Positions 36,195 to 43,440 of a DNA stretch of 54,558 nt are shown here, piece after piece. The stretch is taken from contig JAGYJW010000044.1 in NCBI GenBank assembly GCA_018401435.1, forward strand, positions 1 through 54,558, read 5' to 3'. Every line of letters starts with the position of its first letter. Within the stretch, counting starts at the first letter, position 1. The position numbers and the translations under genes are program-made. The notes under the pieces were generated by a model. The model saw only the letters and a list, made by a program, of their open reading frames with translations. It was not told where the DNA came from and made no database searches. Source of the DNA: Deltaproteobacteria bacterium. Its GTDB lineage: Bacteria; Myxococcota_A; UBA796; UBA2385.

Positions 36195-37180
36195 CCAGCC
36201 CCCGCCCCGCGCTCCCGACCCGCATCCGCGTGCTCTGTTGCAGCCTGCTCGGCGCCTGCACGACCCAGGACTATGGTTTCGACCGCCACCGCAGCCAGGA
36301 CCTGCCCCCCGACATCCCCGTGGACCTGCGCATCGACGTGGCCTTCCAGGAGAACCAGTGGGCGCAGGCCCTCACCCGCTGCCAGGTGCAGGTGGCCTTC
36401 GCCCCCTTTGACGCCGTGCAGCAGCAGCCGGGAGACCGCCCCCAGCCCACCCTGCCCGAAGAGCCCGGCACCTGCGCCTTCACCGAGCTGGAGGCGCCGG
36501 CCAGCCCCGTGGATGTGGGCAGCGAAGAAGACGACTGGCAGCTCAATGGCGAGGTGGTCGGGCCCCGGGCGGTCTACCTGCAGGACCAGCCCCTGCGCCT
36601 GCTGCTCGAGGCGGTCGAGACCGACCAAGAGGGCCTGCGCTACGAGCTGCCCGACTGCGACGCGGCGCACTTCCCCTTCTCCCGCACCCTGGGCCTGGAC
36701 GTGCTGGCATCCGAGGATCCTAACGGGGTGCACGATCTCACCATGGACGAGCTGATCGCCGTCGGGCCCCGGGTGGTGGTGGACGCCCCCGAAGAGCCCG
36801 AGGGGGGTGGCATTCCCCGGCCGGCTCCGGGCGAGGATCTGGCCGTGCGCTGGACGCTGGATGGCGCCGACCCCGAGGTGGAGGGCGAAGCCCGCGCTCC
36901 AGAGGTCACGCTCAAGCTGCTCCACCAGGACATGGAGCGGGAGCTGGGCGACCGCTGGCTGATCTGCCGGCCCGAAGAAGAGGGCTGGTTCGACATCCCC
37001 GCCGAGGACCTGGCCCAGCTGGCCGAGGGCATCGACCAGCCCGAGCGCTGGCGCACCGCCCTCGACATCCACAGCGAGGTGCAGGGTCGCTCCCAAGAGA
37101 CGCCCTGGGGGCGCCTGATGGCCGTGCGGGCCCATATCAGCGCGGGCGCGCCCCTGGACCTCAGCGGCCTGGATCCCTGA
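36191..37180 (+). CDS. Uncharacterised lipoprotein at the end of the CHAD-ParA operon
   Basis: The 329-residue protein begins MTSPRPALPTRIRVLCCSLL and has the lipobox LLGAC with Cys23, so it is exported and lipid-anchored. The rest is acidic (many DxxE and EEPEGG runs) and unrecognised. Its ATG overlaps the Nudix stop (ATGA), making it the fifth coupled gene. An exported lipoprotein fits poorly with a cytosolic granule function, so it may only share transcription or report on envelope phosphate state. Confidence 0.75.
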   Translation: MTSPRPALPTRIRVLCCSLLGACTTQDYGFDRHRSQDLPPDIPVDLRIDVAFQENQWAQALTRCQVQVAFAPFDAVQQQPGDRPQPTLPEEPGTCAFTELEAPASPVDVGSEEDDWQLNGEVVGPRAVYLQDQPLRLLLEAVETDQEGLRYELPDCDAAHFPFSRTLGLDVLASEDPNGVHDLTMDELIAVGPRVVVDAPEEPEGGGIPRPAPGEDLAVRWTLDGADPEVEGEARAPEVTLKLLHQDMERELGDRWLICRPEEEGWFDIPAEDLAQLAEGIDQPERWRTALDIHSEVQGRSQETPWGRLMAVRAHISAGAPLDLSGLDP

Positions 37181-37285
37181 GCCGGAGGGGTCCCGCGCGC
37201 CCGAGTTCCAGCGGACCGCCGGTTAGGGGTGGGGAGAGCCCGACGGCGGCCTCCGTCGCAGGCAGACAGCCCCAGGGAGCCGCCC

Positions 37286-37954
37286 TTGCACAACCCCCTG
37301 CTCGACAAGGTGCGCAAGCTGCTGGCCCTGGCCGGATCCAGCAATGTGCACGAGGCCGCCCTGGCCGCGGCCAAGGCCCAGGAGCTGATCGACCGGCATC
37401 GGCTGGAGGACCTGCTGCGGGCCGAGGCCCATGCAGACACGGAGCCCCTGGAGGACGGGCGGGCCGACCCCCTGGAAACCAGCAAGCGCCTGCGCCGCTG
37501 GAAGACCGTCCTGGCTGCCATTCTGGCCGATGCCAACGGCTGCATCTCCTATACGTTGCCGGTGGGTGCAAAGACGGCGATCTGCCTGGCCGGGCGCCCG
37601 GCCGACCGCGAGGCCGCCCGCGCCTTGTGGACCTGGCTGCTGCCCCGCATCGAGTGGCTGTCGGCCACCCATGGGGCCGGCCAATCCAAGCGCTGGCACG
37701 ACGACTTTCGGGTGGGCGCCGCCCAGGCCGTGGCCGAGCAGCTGCGGGCGCCGCGCCCGGTCCCATCCGCACAGGATGCCGCCGCTTTGGTGCGCCTGGA
37801 GCCCATTCTGGTCGCCCGCGAGCGGGCCCTGGCCGACTTCGCCGAGCAGCGCCTGGGCCTCAAGCCCGGCCGCGCCTTGCGGGTGCTTCCCTCGGCCTAT
37901 GCAGCCGGCAAGGCCGCTGGCGCGTCCCTGGCCGCCCAGGCCCCCCGCAGCTGA
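37286..37954 (+). CDS. DUF2786-domain protein
   Basis: The 222-residue protein starts at a TTG (37286) preceded by GGGAGCC. Its first 45 residues (LLDKVRKLLALAGSSNVHEA, ALAAAKAQELIDRHRL) are the DUF2786 helical domain, found in phage and bacterial proteins of unknown role. The following region (KRLRRWKTVLAAILADANGC, AICLAGRPADREAARALWTW) resembles the C-terminal partner domain often fused to it. I cannot assign a function. The gene lies 105 nt after the lipoprotein gene and 14 nt before the DUF2277 gene. Confidence 0.8.
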   Translation: MHNPLLDKVRKLLALAGSSNVHEAALAAAKAQELIDRHRLEDLLRAEAHADTEPLEDGRADPLETSKRLRRWKTVLAAILADANGCISYTLPVGAKTAICLAGRPADREAARALWTWLLPRIEWLSATHGAGQSKRWHDDFRVGAAQAVAEQLRAPRPVPSAQDAAALVRLEPILVARERALADFAEQRLGLKPGRALRVLPSAYAAGKAAGASLAAQAPRS

Positions 37955-37968
37955 AGCCCGAGGACCCC

Positions 37969-38280
37969 ATGTGCCGCAACATCAAGACCCTGTTCAACTT
38001 TGCCCCGCCGGCGACCGAAGCCGAGATCGAGGCCGCCGCCCTGCAATATGTGCGCAAGGTGGTGGGCAGCAGCCGGCCGGCAAAGGCCAATGAAGAGGCC
38101 TTTGTGCAGGCGGTCGCCGAGATCACCGAGATCACCCGGCGCCTGGTGCGCGAGGATCTGGTGGTGCTCGGCCCACCGCGCAGCCGCGAAGTGTTGGCCC
38201 AGCAGGCCAAGGCCCGGGGTCAGCAGCGGGATGCCCGCACCCGCGCCCGCCTGCAGGCCGAGCTGGGCCTGAAGACCTGA
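37969..38280 (+). CDS. DUF2277 family protein
   Basis: The 103-residue protein starts MCRNIKTLFNFAPPATEAEI, the very conserved opening of the DUF2277 family, followed by AAALQYVRKVVGSSRPAKAN. No enzymatic role is known to me. The ATG is preceded by GAGGACCCC. It ends 7 nt before the convergent stop of the secreted protein gene. Confidence 0.88.
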   Translation: MCRNIKTLFNFAPPATEAEIEAAALQYVRKVVGSSRPAKANEEAFVQAVAEITEITRRLVREDLVVLGPPRSREVLAQQAKARGQQRDARTRARLQAELGLKT

Positions 38281-38287
38281 ACGCTGT

Positions 38288-39124
38288 TCACTCGATGCGG
38301 CGGGTCTCTTTGCAGCGGGCGAGGATCTGCTCGCCTTCGACGGGGCCCGTGGGCCGCAGGTTGAAGCTGGCGACGCTGCCCAGCTTGTAGTCGTAGTCCA
38401 CCGCGATGTAGTGCACCTTGCCGGGCTCGACCTTCAGCTCGGACTGCGCCTTTCGACCGATGGTCATGTAGCGGTAGGCGGCCTCCAGGCTCAGCCGGCC
38501 GCCGGGCACATCCACCGCCGTGCCCACATCGGTGCCCGCCGTGTGCTTCTGGCCGTTGACCTTCCAGGTGATGAGGCCGAGGGCCTTGGGCGCCCGCAGG
38601 ATCGACATTTCGGGGCAGCCCGCCAGCACCACGGTGGCCTGCTCGCCCTTGGGCAGGAAGCTGAGGTTGGCGTTGGCCGCCACGGCGACGCCGACATCGC
38701 CCATCTCCACCGTGGGGGCGATGGCCCCGACGGGAAGGGGCGCCCCCAGCGCATCCACGGTCGGGGCGGCCGGCGCGAGGCCCCAGGCCACCCGCATCAG
38801 CTCCTCGTGCATCTGCGGCGAGATGGCGCCCACATCCTTGAGCACGCAGAGCTGGTAGGTATACCAGGAGCGCGCGAGGTCATCTCCGCCCAGCAGGGCG
38901 GTGTCATAGCGGGCGGCGCTGTCGGTGGACACGGCGGCCTCGCCCCGCCCCAGGCCGGTGACCCCCACCTTGATCATCGCGTCCACCTGCGCCTGGGTCT
39001 CGGTGCTCAGCTGCTGGGCGGGCTTGATGCGCTCGCAGGCATCGGGGGCGGCCTCCTTGCGGGCCAGGGCGGGCCGCGGGGCGAGGCCCAAGGCGAACAG
39101 GAGGAGGAAGAAGGCGCGCGACAT
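38288..39124 (-). CDS. Secreted protein of unknown function
   Basis: The 278-residue protein has a signal peptide MSRAFFLLLFALGLAPRPAL with an AxA-type cleavage site near residue 21. The mature part has a helical N-terminal region (Cys28 and Cys93) and a beta-rich C-terminal half (AVAANANLSFLPKGEQATVV, KVHYIAVDYDYKLG). I recognise no family. It is the last intact gene before the disordered stretch to the right. Confidence 0.75.
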   Translation of the reverse strand: MSRAFFLLLFALGLAPRPALARKEAAPDACERIKPAQQLSTETQAQVDAMIKVGVTGLGRGEAAVSTDSAARYDTALLGGDDLARSWYTYQLCVLKDVGAISPQMHEELMRVAWGLAPAAPTVDALGAPLPVGAIAPTVEMGDVGVAVAANANLSFLPKGEQATVVLAGCPEMSILRAPKALGLITWKVNGQKHTAGTDVGTAVDVPGGRLSLEAAYRYMTIGRKAQSELKVEPGKVHYIAVDYDYKLGSVASFNLRPTGPVEGEQILARCKETRRIE

Positions 39125-39847
39125 GGCTGCTCCGGTCGGGCCCAGGCCCTAACTCCGAATCTGCCCGCAGAGCGGGGGGACCTGCTCTCCGAAGGCGGCA
39201 AGGGAGAGGGCATCGTCTTGCTTGTGGGCTATCCAAGCCCCCGCATGAGCAGCGTGACCCAATGGAAGAAAGGAAGCCCTCGCGGCGAGGGGCGCTCCCC
39301 GCACCGCCGGTCTTCGCGAATGATTCCACGCTGAGACAGTTCTCGTGGATGGTTCCCTTGATCCGGCTCCTCGTTGAGACGCTATACCTGCTGACAGGTC
39401 CCCGGTGCGTCTTGTCGCCGGACGACCAGAACCGCATATCGCCTGCGCCTACCACACCAAGGGCATTTTCAGCCCGCCACGCCGAATAGGCGGGCAAGCA
39501 GGAGCGCCCACGGGGGGCTGAGAGATCCAGCGCCGGCCTCAGCCCGAGCTGCTTCCCGTGCGCCGGCGACGCAACATTAGCGCGCAGAAGGGCAGGAGGA
39601 GGAGCCCCATCGCCGGCGGATGGCGAGGGGAGCAGGGCGGGCGACGACCGCGCTCGCGAGCAGGACAACCCTCGCACCGAACCGCCACAGGGGCGAAAAG
39701 CCGCTCATCCTCACCCAGACCTTGTTCTCGTTCAGCTGGATGGTGCGACGGCGACGACGGCGACACGGTCCCACAGTGCCCGCTCACCCTGCCCCTCCTG
39801 CCCCGCGCCGCTGCGCCTGTCTCCGTTCCGTCCCGCGCTACGCGGTG
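39125..39847. other. Gene-poor, degenerate stretch with a lower-GC patch
   Basis: I see no intact gene. Positions about 39310-39490 are visibly less GC-rich than the rest and contain a 75-codon plus-strand open frame (39262-39489) without a credible start site. GCCCGCC (39472-39478) and GGCGGGC (39489-39495) form a perfect 7-bp stem. On the minus strand near 39540-39610 a frame reads GLLLLPFCALMLRRRR, like the tail of an Arg-ended surface sorting signal, but nothing complete precedes it. The final 70 bp resemble the end of the IS66 relic at 48 kb. Confidence 0.5.
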
Positions 39848-39853
39848 TCGTAT
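39791..39853 (+). repeat. Degenerate repeat shared with the IS66 relic end (copy X1)
   Basis: About 60 bp match 48012-48072 with small indels; shared blocks are GCGCCGCTGCGC and CGCGCTACGCGGTG followed by CGTA. In the second place the sequence lies just beyond the tnpC relic, so this copy is probably a leftover terminus of the same kind of element in the same orientation. Confidence 0.5.
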
Positions 39854-40005
39854 GAGAAGCGGGTCGCGGTGATGACGGGCGCCAACTCCGGGCTTGGCTT
39901 GGAGACCGCGCGGGTGCTGCTTGGCCACGGCATGCGCGTCGCCTGCGCCTGCCGGGACGAGGGCCGGGGCCGCGCCGCCGTCGCCGAGCTGTTGCGCCGA
40001 ACTCC
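39848..40005 (+). pseudogene. N-terminal fragment of a short-chain dehydrogenase/reductase
   Basis: The frame reads YEKRVAVMTGANSGLGLETA, then RVLLGHGMRVACACRDEG. TGANSGLG is the SDR cofactor loop (TGxxxGxG) and ACRDEG the following NADP-discriminating turn. The fragment stops being SDR-like after about 50 residues; the catalytic Tyr-x-x-x-Lys part is missing. It begins right after the IS66-type end and runs in frame into an MltG fragment, so two unrelated gene pieces have been joined. Confidence 0.7.
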
Positions 40006-40060
40006 GCAGCGCCCCGATGCCCGCAACTTCCAGGCGCCGTCTCTGCTGCCGGAGGGCAGC

Positions 40061-40458
40061 CACGAGGGTTTCTTGGTTCCCGAGACCTACAGGCTCGAGC
40101 GCGAGGAGCCCAAGCCGGCCCAGCGGCCCAGGGTGGCGGGCATCCTCTGGAAAAGCGCATCGACAATGCCTGGAAGCTCGGCGTCTACGCCACCAGCCGC
40201 TCCACCCTGGGCGAGTGGAACGACCGCATGGCCTTGCTCAAGGAGCTGCGCGACCCGTCGAACCCCTACCACAGCCGGCCGCGCGGCGGCCTGCCGCCCG
40301 TCGCCATCGGCAACCCCGCCATCGACAGCCTGAACGCGGCGCTCAGCCCCACGGAGAGCAAGTTCTGGTACTCGCTGCACGACAGCGAGCAGGTGCTGCA
40401 CCTCAGCCGAGAGGCGGCCGAGCAGGAGGCCTACCGCAACAGATCCAACGTGTCTTGA
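40061..40458 (+). pseudogene. mltG: Remnant of an endolytic transglycosylase MltG gene
   Basis: HEGFLVPETYRL matches the EGxLxPxTY motif of MltG, REEPKPAQRPRVAGI resembles the conserved KE..RP.IAGV block, and the second frame gives PRGGLPPVAIGNPAIDSLNA and ALSPTESKFWYSLHDS, the family C-terminus. About 60 residues between TYRL and REEP are missing and a frameshift lies near 40140. MltG cuts nascent glycan strands at the inner membrane; this copy cannot be functional. Confidence 0.72.
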
Positions 40459-40499
40459 GACGCGTGTGGGTGTGGCCGGGCGCCTGGAGCCGGAGTCGG

Positions 40500-40530
40500 T
40501 TCTCGCATCTTGCCCCGTTGACCGCGAGAA
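40500..40530. promoter_or_regulatory. Inverted repeat upstream of the lipoprotein methyltransferase
   Basis: TTCTCGC (40500-40506) and GCGAGAA (40524-40530) are perfect inverted copies 17 nt apart, 21 nt before the ATG at 40552. A TTGACC hexamer lies between them at 40518-40523. It could be an operator; proof is lacking. Confidence 0.35.
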
Positions 40531-40551
40531 TGCCGCGGGTAAGGCCGCCTG

Positions 40552-41679
40552 ATGACCGCTCGGATCCTCATCTCCATGCTCGTTCTCGCCTGCGGCCCCG
40601 CTGGGGTCGAGCCCCCGCTGGAGCGGCAGTCGGCGAAGACCCGGGCGGCTCCGCAGAAGGAGCACAAGGAGGCGGCCAGCACGCTCCCGGTCACCCGGGA
40701 CCACTTTCGGGTCGAGCACGCCTTGGTGATGGCCAGCCGCGCCCAGGGGAGGGTGGGGCCCGATGCGCAAGAGGCCGCCCTCGCGGAGCTCCGCCGGATG
40801 CGCGGCCCCCTCGATGCCTTCCCCCTCACTCATGGGTTGCAGGCGCACCTCGCCGCGCTCAGGAAGGACCCAGCCGGCGTCGAGGCGGCGCTGGCTCGAC
40901 TCCCGCTGGACCGGCGCGTGGGCGCTCGCCGCTTCCTGGTGGACGACCCCGACCGGGGAGCCGCGCTGATCGCCGCCCAAGTGGCCCACTACTGCGACGA
41001 GGCCTTGGCCACGCTGCCGCCGACGCAGCGCGCCCTCGGCTGCCCGGAGCCCGTGGACCCGCCGCCGCTATATGTGGCCTTCGAACAGTGGGCGGGTGCG
41101 TCCCACAACCTCGGGCGGGTGGCCAGCTGGTCCACCCGGACCCCTGCGCCGTCTCGGGAGGACTTCGTCGCCGAGGTCGGGATTGGAGCGGGCGACCGGG
41201 TGGCCGACGTGGGGGCGGGCGAGGGCTACTTCCTCGGCCCCATCGCCGGCGCGGTGGGCCCCACGGGGCGCTACACCGGGGTCGAGATTGACGCCGGCCT
41301 GGTGGAGCACCTGCGGTGGACCGGAGAGTCCCTGGGGTGGGGTCAGGTCGACGCCACGCTGTCGCCGCTGGAGCGCCCGGCCCTCGACCGGGGTGCCTAC
41401 GACGTTGTTCTTGTGTGCGAGGTGATGAAGGCGGTGGTCACCAACGACAGCGCGCGCACGCCGGACGGGCGCGCCGCGGCGCTCCACTGGATGGGTGGCC
41501 TGGTCGAGGCATTGAAGCCCGACGGGCGGCTGATTGTGGTCGACCACGACTTCGGGGACGCCCCCAACGGCCCCTCGCTGGAGCTCCTCAGGGAGCTGGC
41601 CGGGGAGGCGGGCCTGCCCGCAGCGCGGGAGCTCGACGGCTACGGCCGCATGAACCACGTCCTCGAGTTCTCGCGCTAG
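40552..41679 (+). CDS. Class I SAM methyltransferase with a lipoprotein-type N-terminus
   Basis: The 375-residue protein begins MTARILISMLVLACG, which reads as a short lipoprotein signal with Cys14. Residues about 50-190 are helical and unrecognised. The C-terminal domain is a class I methyltransferase: AGDRVADVGAGEGYFLGPIA (motif I) near 218, RYTGVEIDAGLVEHLRW near 243, YDVVLVCEVMKAVVT near 285 and KPDGRLIVVDHDFGD near 325. SAM is a cytosolic cofactor, so an exported copy would be odd. The gene is intact although its neighbours are decayed. Confidence 0.8.
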   Translation: MTARILISMLVLACGPAGVEPPLERQSAKTRAAPQKEHKEAASTLPVTRDHFRVEHALVMASRAQGRVGPDAQEAALAELRRMRGPLDAFPLTHGLQAHLAALRKDPAGVEAALARLPLDRRVGARRFLVDDPDRGAALIAAQVAHYCDEALATLPPTQRALGCPEPVDPPPLYVAFEQWAGASHNLGRVASWSTRTPAPSREDFVAEVGIGAGDRVADVGAGEGYFLGPIAGAVGPTGRYTGVEIDAGLVEHLRWTGESLGWGQVDATLSPLERPALDRGAYDVVLVCEVMKAVVTNDSARTPDGRAAALHWMGGLVEALKPDGRLIVVDHDFGDAPNGPSLELLRELAGEAGLPAARELDGYGRMNHVLEFSR

Positions 41680-41804
41680 CCGGGTCACGGCGTCCCCAGG
41701 CGGGGATCCCGCTGGGTGGGCGGCGCGACTGAACTTCGCGGTCAACCTGATCGCCGACCTGCTCCTGCGCGGGGAGGCCCAGGAGTTCTGGGCGCGCAGG
41801 CGGC

Positions 41805-42317
41805 TCAGACCGGGTTGATGTCCTGGTCGCCCACAATGGCCTTCAGCGCGCCAGCGTGGAAGATGTAGCCGACCTCGGTGTCGCCGCAGGTGAAGCGCAG
41901 CCAGGTGTCGGCGGCCCCGCCCTTGCGGTCGGTCACGCTGTAGACGTCGACGGTGCCCTCGTCGATGTAGCCGCTGAGCACCTCGTCGAGGGTGCTCGCG
42001 TCGCTGACCCCCTCGCGGCGCACCCCCTCCATCAGCATCGCGGCGATCTCGGGGGGCATTGCCTGGGCCCCGATGTGCGTGGCGAGCCGCTTCACGCTGA
42101 GGGTGCGGCTCTCGAGCAGCTCCATCGTCGAGCCGGGCAGGCTCGGGCCCCCGAGGCCCGGGCTCGCGGCGGCGAGGGCCTTGTCGCGGTCGCGCAGGCG
42201 GTCGATCTGGTCGGCGTTGACCGGACCGGCCGGCGCCTTGGGAGGGCCCTTGGTGGGAGCCTTGGCGGGAGCCTTGCGGGGAGCCTTGCGGGGAGACGCG
42301 GAGCGCGGGGCCTTCAT
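41805..42317 (-). CDS. Protein with a basic KAP-repeat N-terminus, unknown function
   Basis: The 170-residue protein begins with about 32 residues of Lys/Ala/Pro repeats (KAPRKAPAKAPTKGPPKAP), like histone H1-type tails of bacterial DNA-binding proteins. The globular part (ADQIDRLRDRDKALAAASPG, GAQAMPPEIAAMLMEGVRRE, GGAADTWLRFTCGDTEVGYI) is unrecognised. AGGAGAT lies 3 nt before the ATG at 42317, a convincing start. Non-specific nucleic-acid binding through the tail is a guess. Confidence 0.7.
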   Translation of the reverse strand: MKAPRSASPRKAPRKAPAKAPTKGPPKAPAGPVNADQIDRLRDRDKALAAASPGLGGPSLPGSTMELLESRTLSVKRLATHIGAQAMPPEIAAMLMEGVRREGVSDASTLDEVLSGYIDEGTVDVYSVTDRKGGAADTWLRFTCGDTEVGYIFHAGALKAIVGDQDINPV

Positions 42318-42391
42318 GGGGATCTCCTGAGGGGATCAGCATACCGGAGGGCCCTCGCGGACGGGGACGATCCGGCGTCAAAGTGCTGTGC

Positions 42392-42419
42392 GCCCGAGCT
42401 GCCGACAAGGGGCCTGAGC
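42392..42419 (-). repeat. Short island repeat, copy R3 (inverted)
   Basis: Read on the minus strand it has GGCCCCTT, then TCGG, AGCT and GGGC in the same order and nearly the same spacing as copies R1 and R2. Confidence 0.45.
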
Positions 42420-42547
42420 GAGGATGAGAAGGATTGGCGCCCATCCCGTGACGTGAGCACCCGCCGACCCGAGTGTCAACGCCCAGCTTCGGCGGCTGAA
42501 CTTCGGCGAGAGGCGCGCCTCGGACCGGCGCTGCACTCCCCTTCAGG

Positions 42548-42589
42548 CGGGGATAGTTGACACAAAGGCCCCTTTCGGAGCTCTGGGCC
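42548..42589 (+). repeat. Short island repeat, copy R1
   Basis: About 42 bp with the blocks CGGGGATAG, CACAA, GGCCCCTT, TCGGAGCT and TGGGCC, shared in order with copy R2 at 45372-45413 apart from a few indels and substitutions. R1 and R2 are direct repeats that bracket the UnbV remnant and the hydrolase gene. Confidence 0.6.
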
Positions 42590-42702
42590 AGTGGCGACTG
42601 CAGGGATGGAGGGGACGCGCGCGACGGGAACGCGCTTCGCGGGTCCGTTCGCCGGGCCGGCAGGTCCACCCGCCTGCGAGAATCCTTCCTCCGCGGGGCC
42701 TG

Positions 42703-43357
42703 TCAAGGGACGGGGCCGCGAAGGCCCGCCAGCGCGCGGCCTTCCTCGATCCCGCTGCCCGCGGCCGGGTGCCGCAGCTCCAGCTCGCCGAGGCCCGGGG
42801 CGACAAGCCGCGCCTCGGACCCGTCGGGCCAGCGCGCCCGCACCTCGCGCACCCGCAGCCCCGGCGCCAGCCCGAAGTGCAGCCCGAGCGGGTGCTGCTG
42901 CACCGCCGCCATCGCGTGCACCTCCTGCACCTGGATGGCGCCGTCGCTCGTCTCGATCTCGACGCGGGCGCCGATGGAGCCGACGTTCTGACCCACTCCG
43001 ACAAGGCGCACGTCCACCCAGGCCCCGTCGCCGCATGGGTTCTCCCAGATCTCGACCGGGCGCCCGTCCCCCGTGACGACCAGCTCGCGGTATCCGTCCC
43101 GGTCGAGATCGACCGCGACCAGGCCGTAGTTCCACGCAGGGTCGTCGAAGCCCGTCTCTTCGGCCACCGACGCGAAGCCGCCGCCGCCGCCCCGCCGCCG
43201 GTCGACGCCGAAGATGCCGACCAGCAGGGCGTCCCTGGCGAGGGTCCGCTGTCTCATCGCGCCGGAGTGGTGCGCGTTGGCCTCGACCTGCGCGGTGTGC
43301 GCCCGTCGGCCGACCCGCTCGAGCCGGTCGACGCTGGAGTTGATCCGCTGATCTCAA
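42703..43357 (-). pseudogene. Truncated UnbV/ASPIC (CRTAC1-like) protein gene
   Basis: An open minus frame ends at the TGA at 42703-42705 and opens after a TGA near 43361 with no clear start. It contains an FG-GAP-like calcium loop (LVAVDLDRDGYRELVVTGDG), EIWENPCGDGAWVDVRL, and the ASPIC/UnbV domain (NVGSIGARVEIETSDG, QEVHAMAAVQQHPLGLHFGL, VRARWPDGSEARLV). Full proteins of this kind have several more propeller repeats before this point and a signal peptide, so the 5' part is lost. ATG at 43257 is only an internal Met. Confidence 0.75.
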
Positions 43358-43440
43358 GTGATCGTCGGGGCAACCTCATCGTCCCCCATCACCGTACCGG
43401 CGAGCGATGGTTCCGTCGCCGCTGTATCGTCAGGGCCAGC

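Larger units (their letters stand above)
42318..42702. other. Intergenic stretch holding two copies of a short repeat
   Basis: I see no gene in these 385 bp. They contain repeat copies R3 (42392-42419, inverted) and R1 (42548-42589), which match a third copy at 45372. Confidence 0.5.

Noticed and set aside
39330..39400. Possible group II intron domain V (minus strand GAGCCGGAT followed by GGGAACC)
   Set aside because: The 3' strand that should pair with GAGCCGGA is absent, and there is no reverse transcriptase or other intron domain nearby.
41733..41818. Plus-strand frame reading LNFAVNLIADLLLRGEAQEF
   Set aside because: Short, without start codon, and overlapping the well-supported KAP-repeat gene end on the other strand; too little to call a gene fragment.
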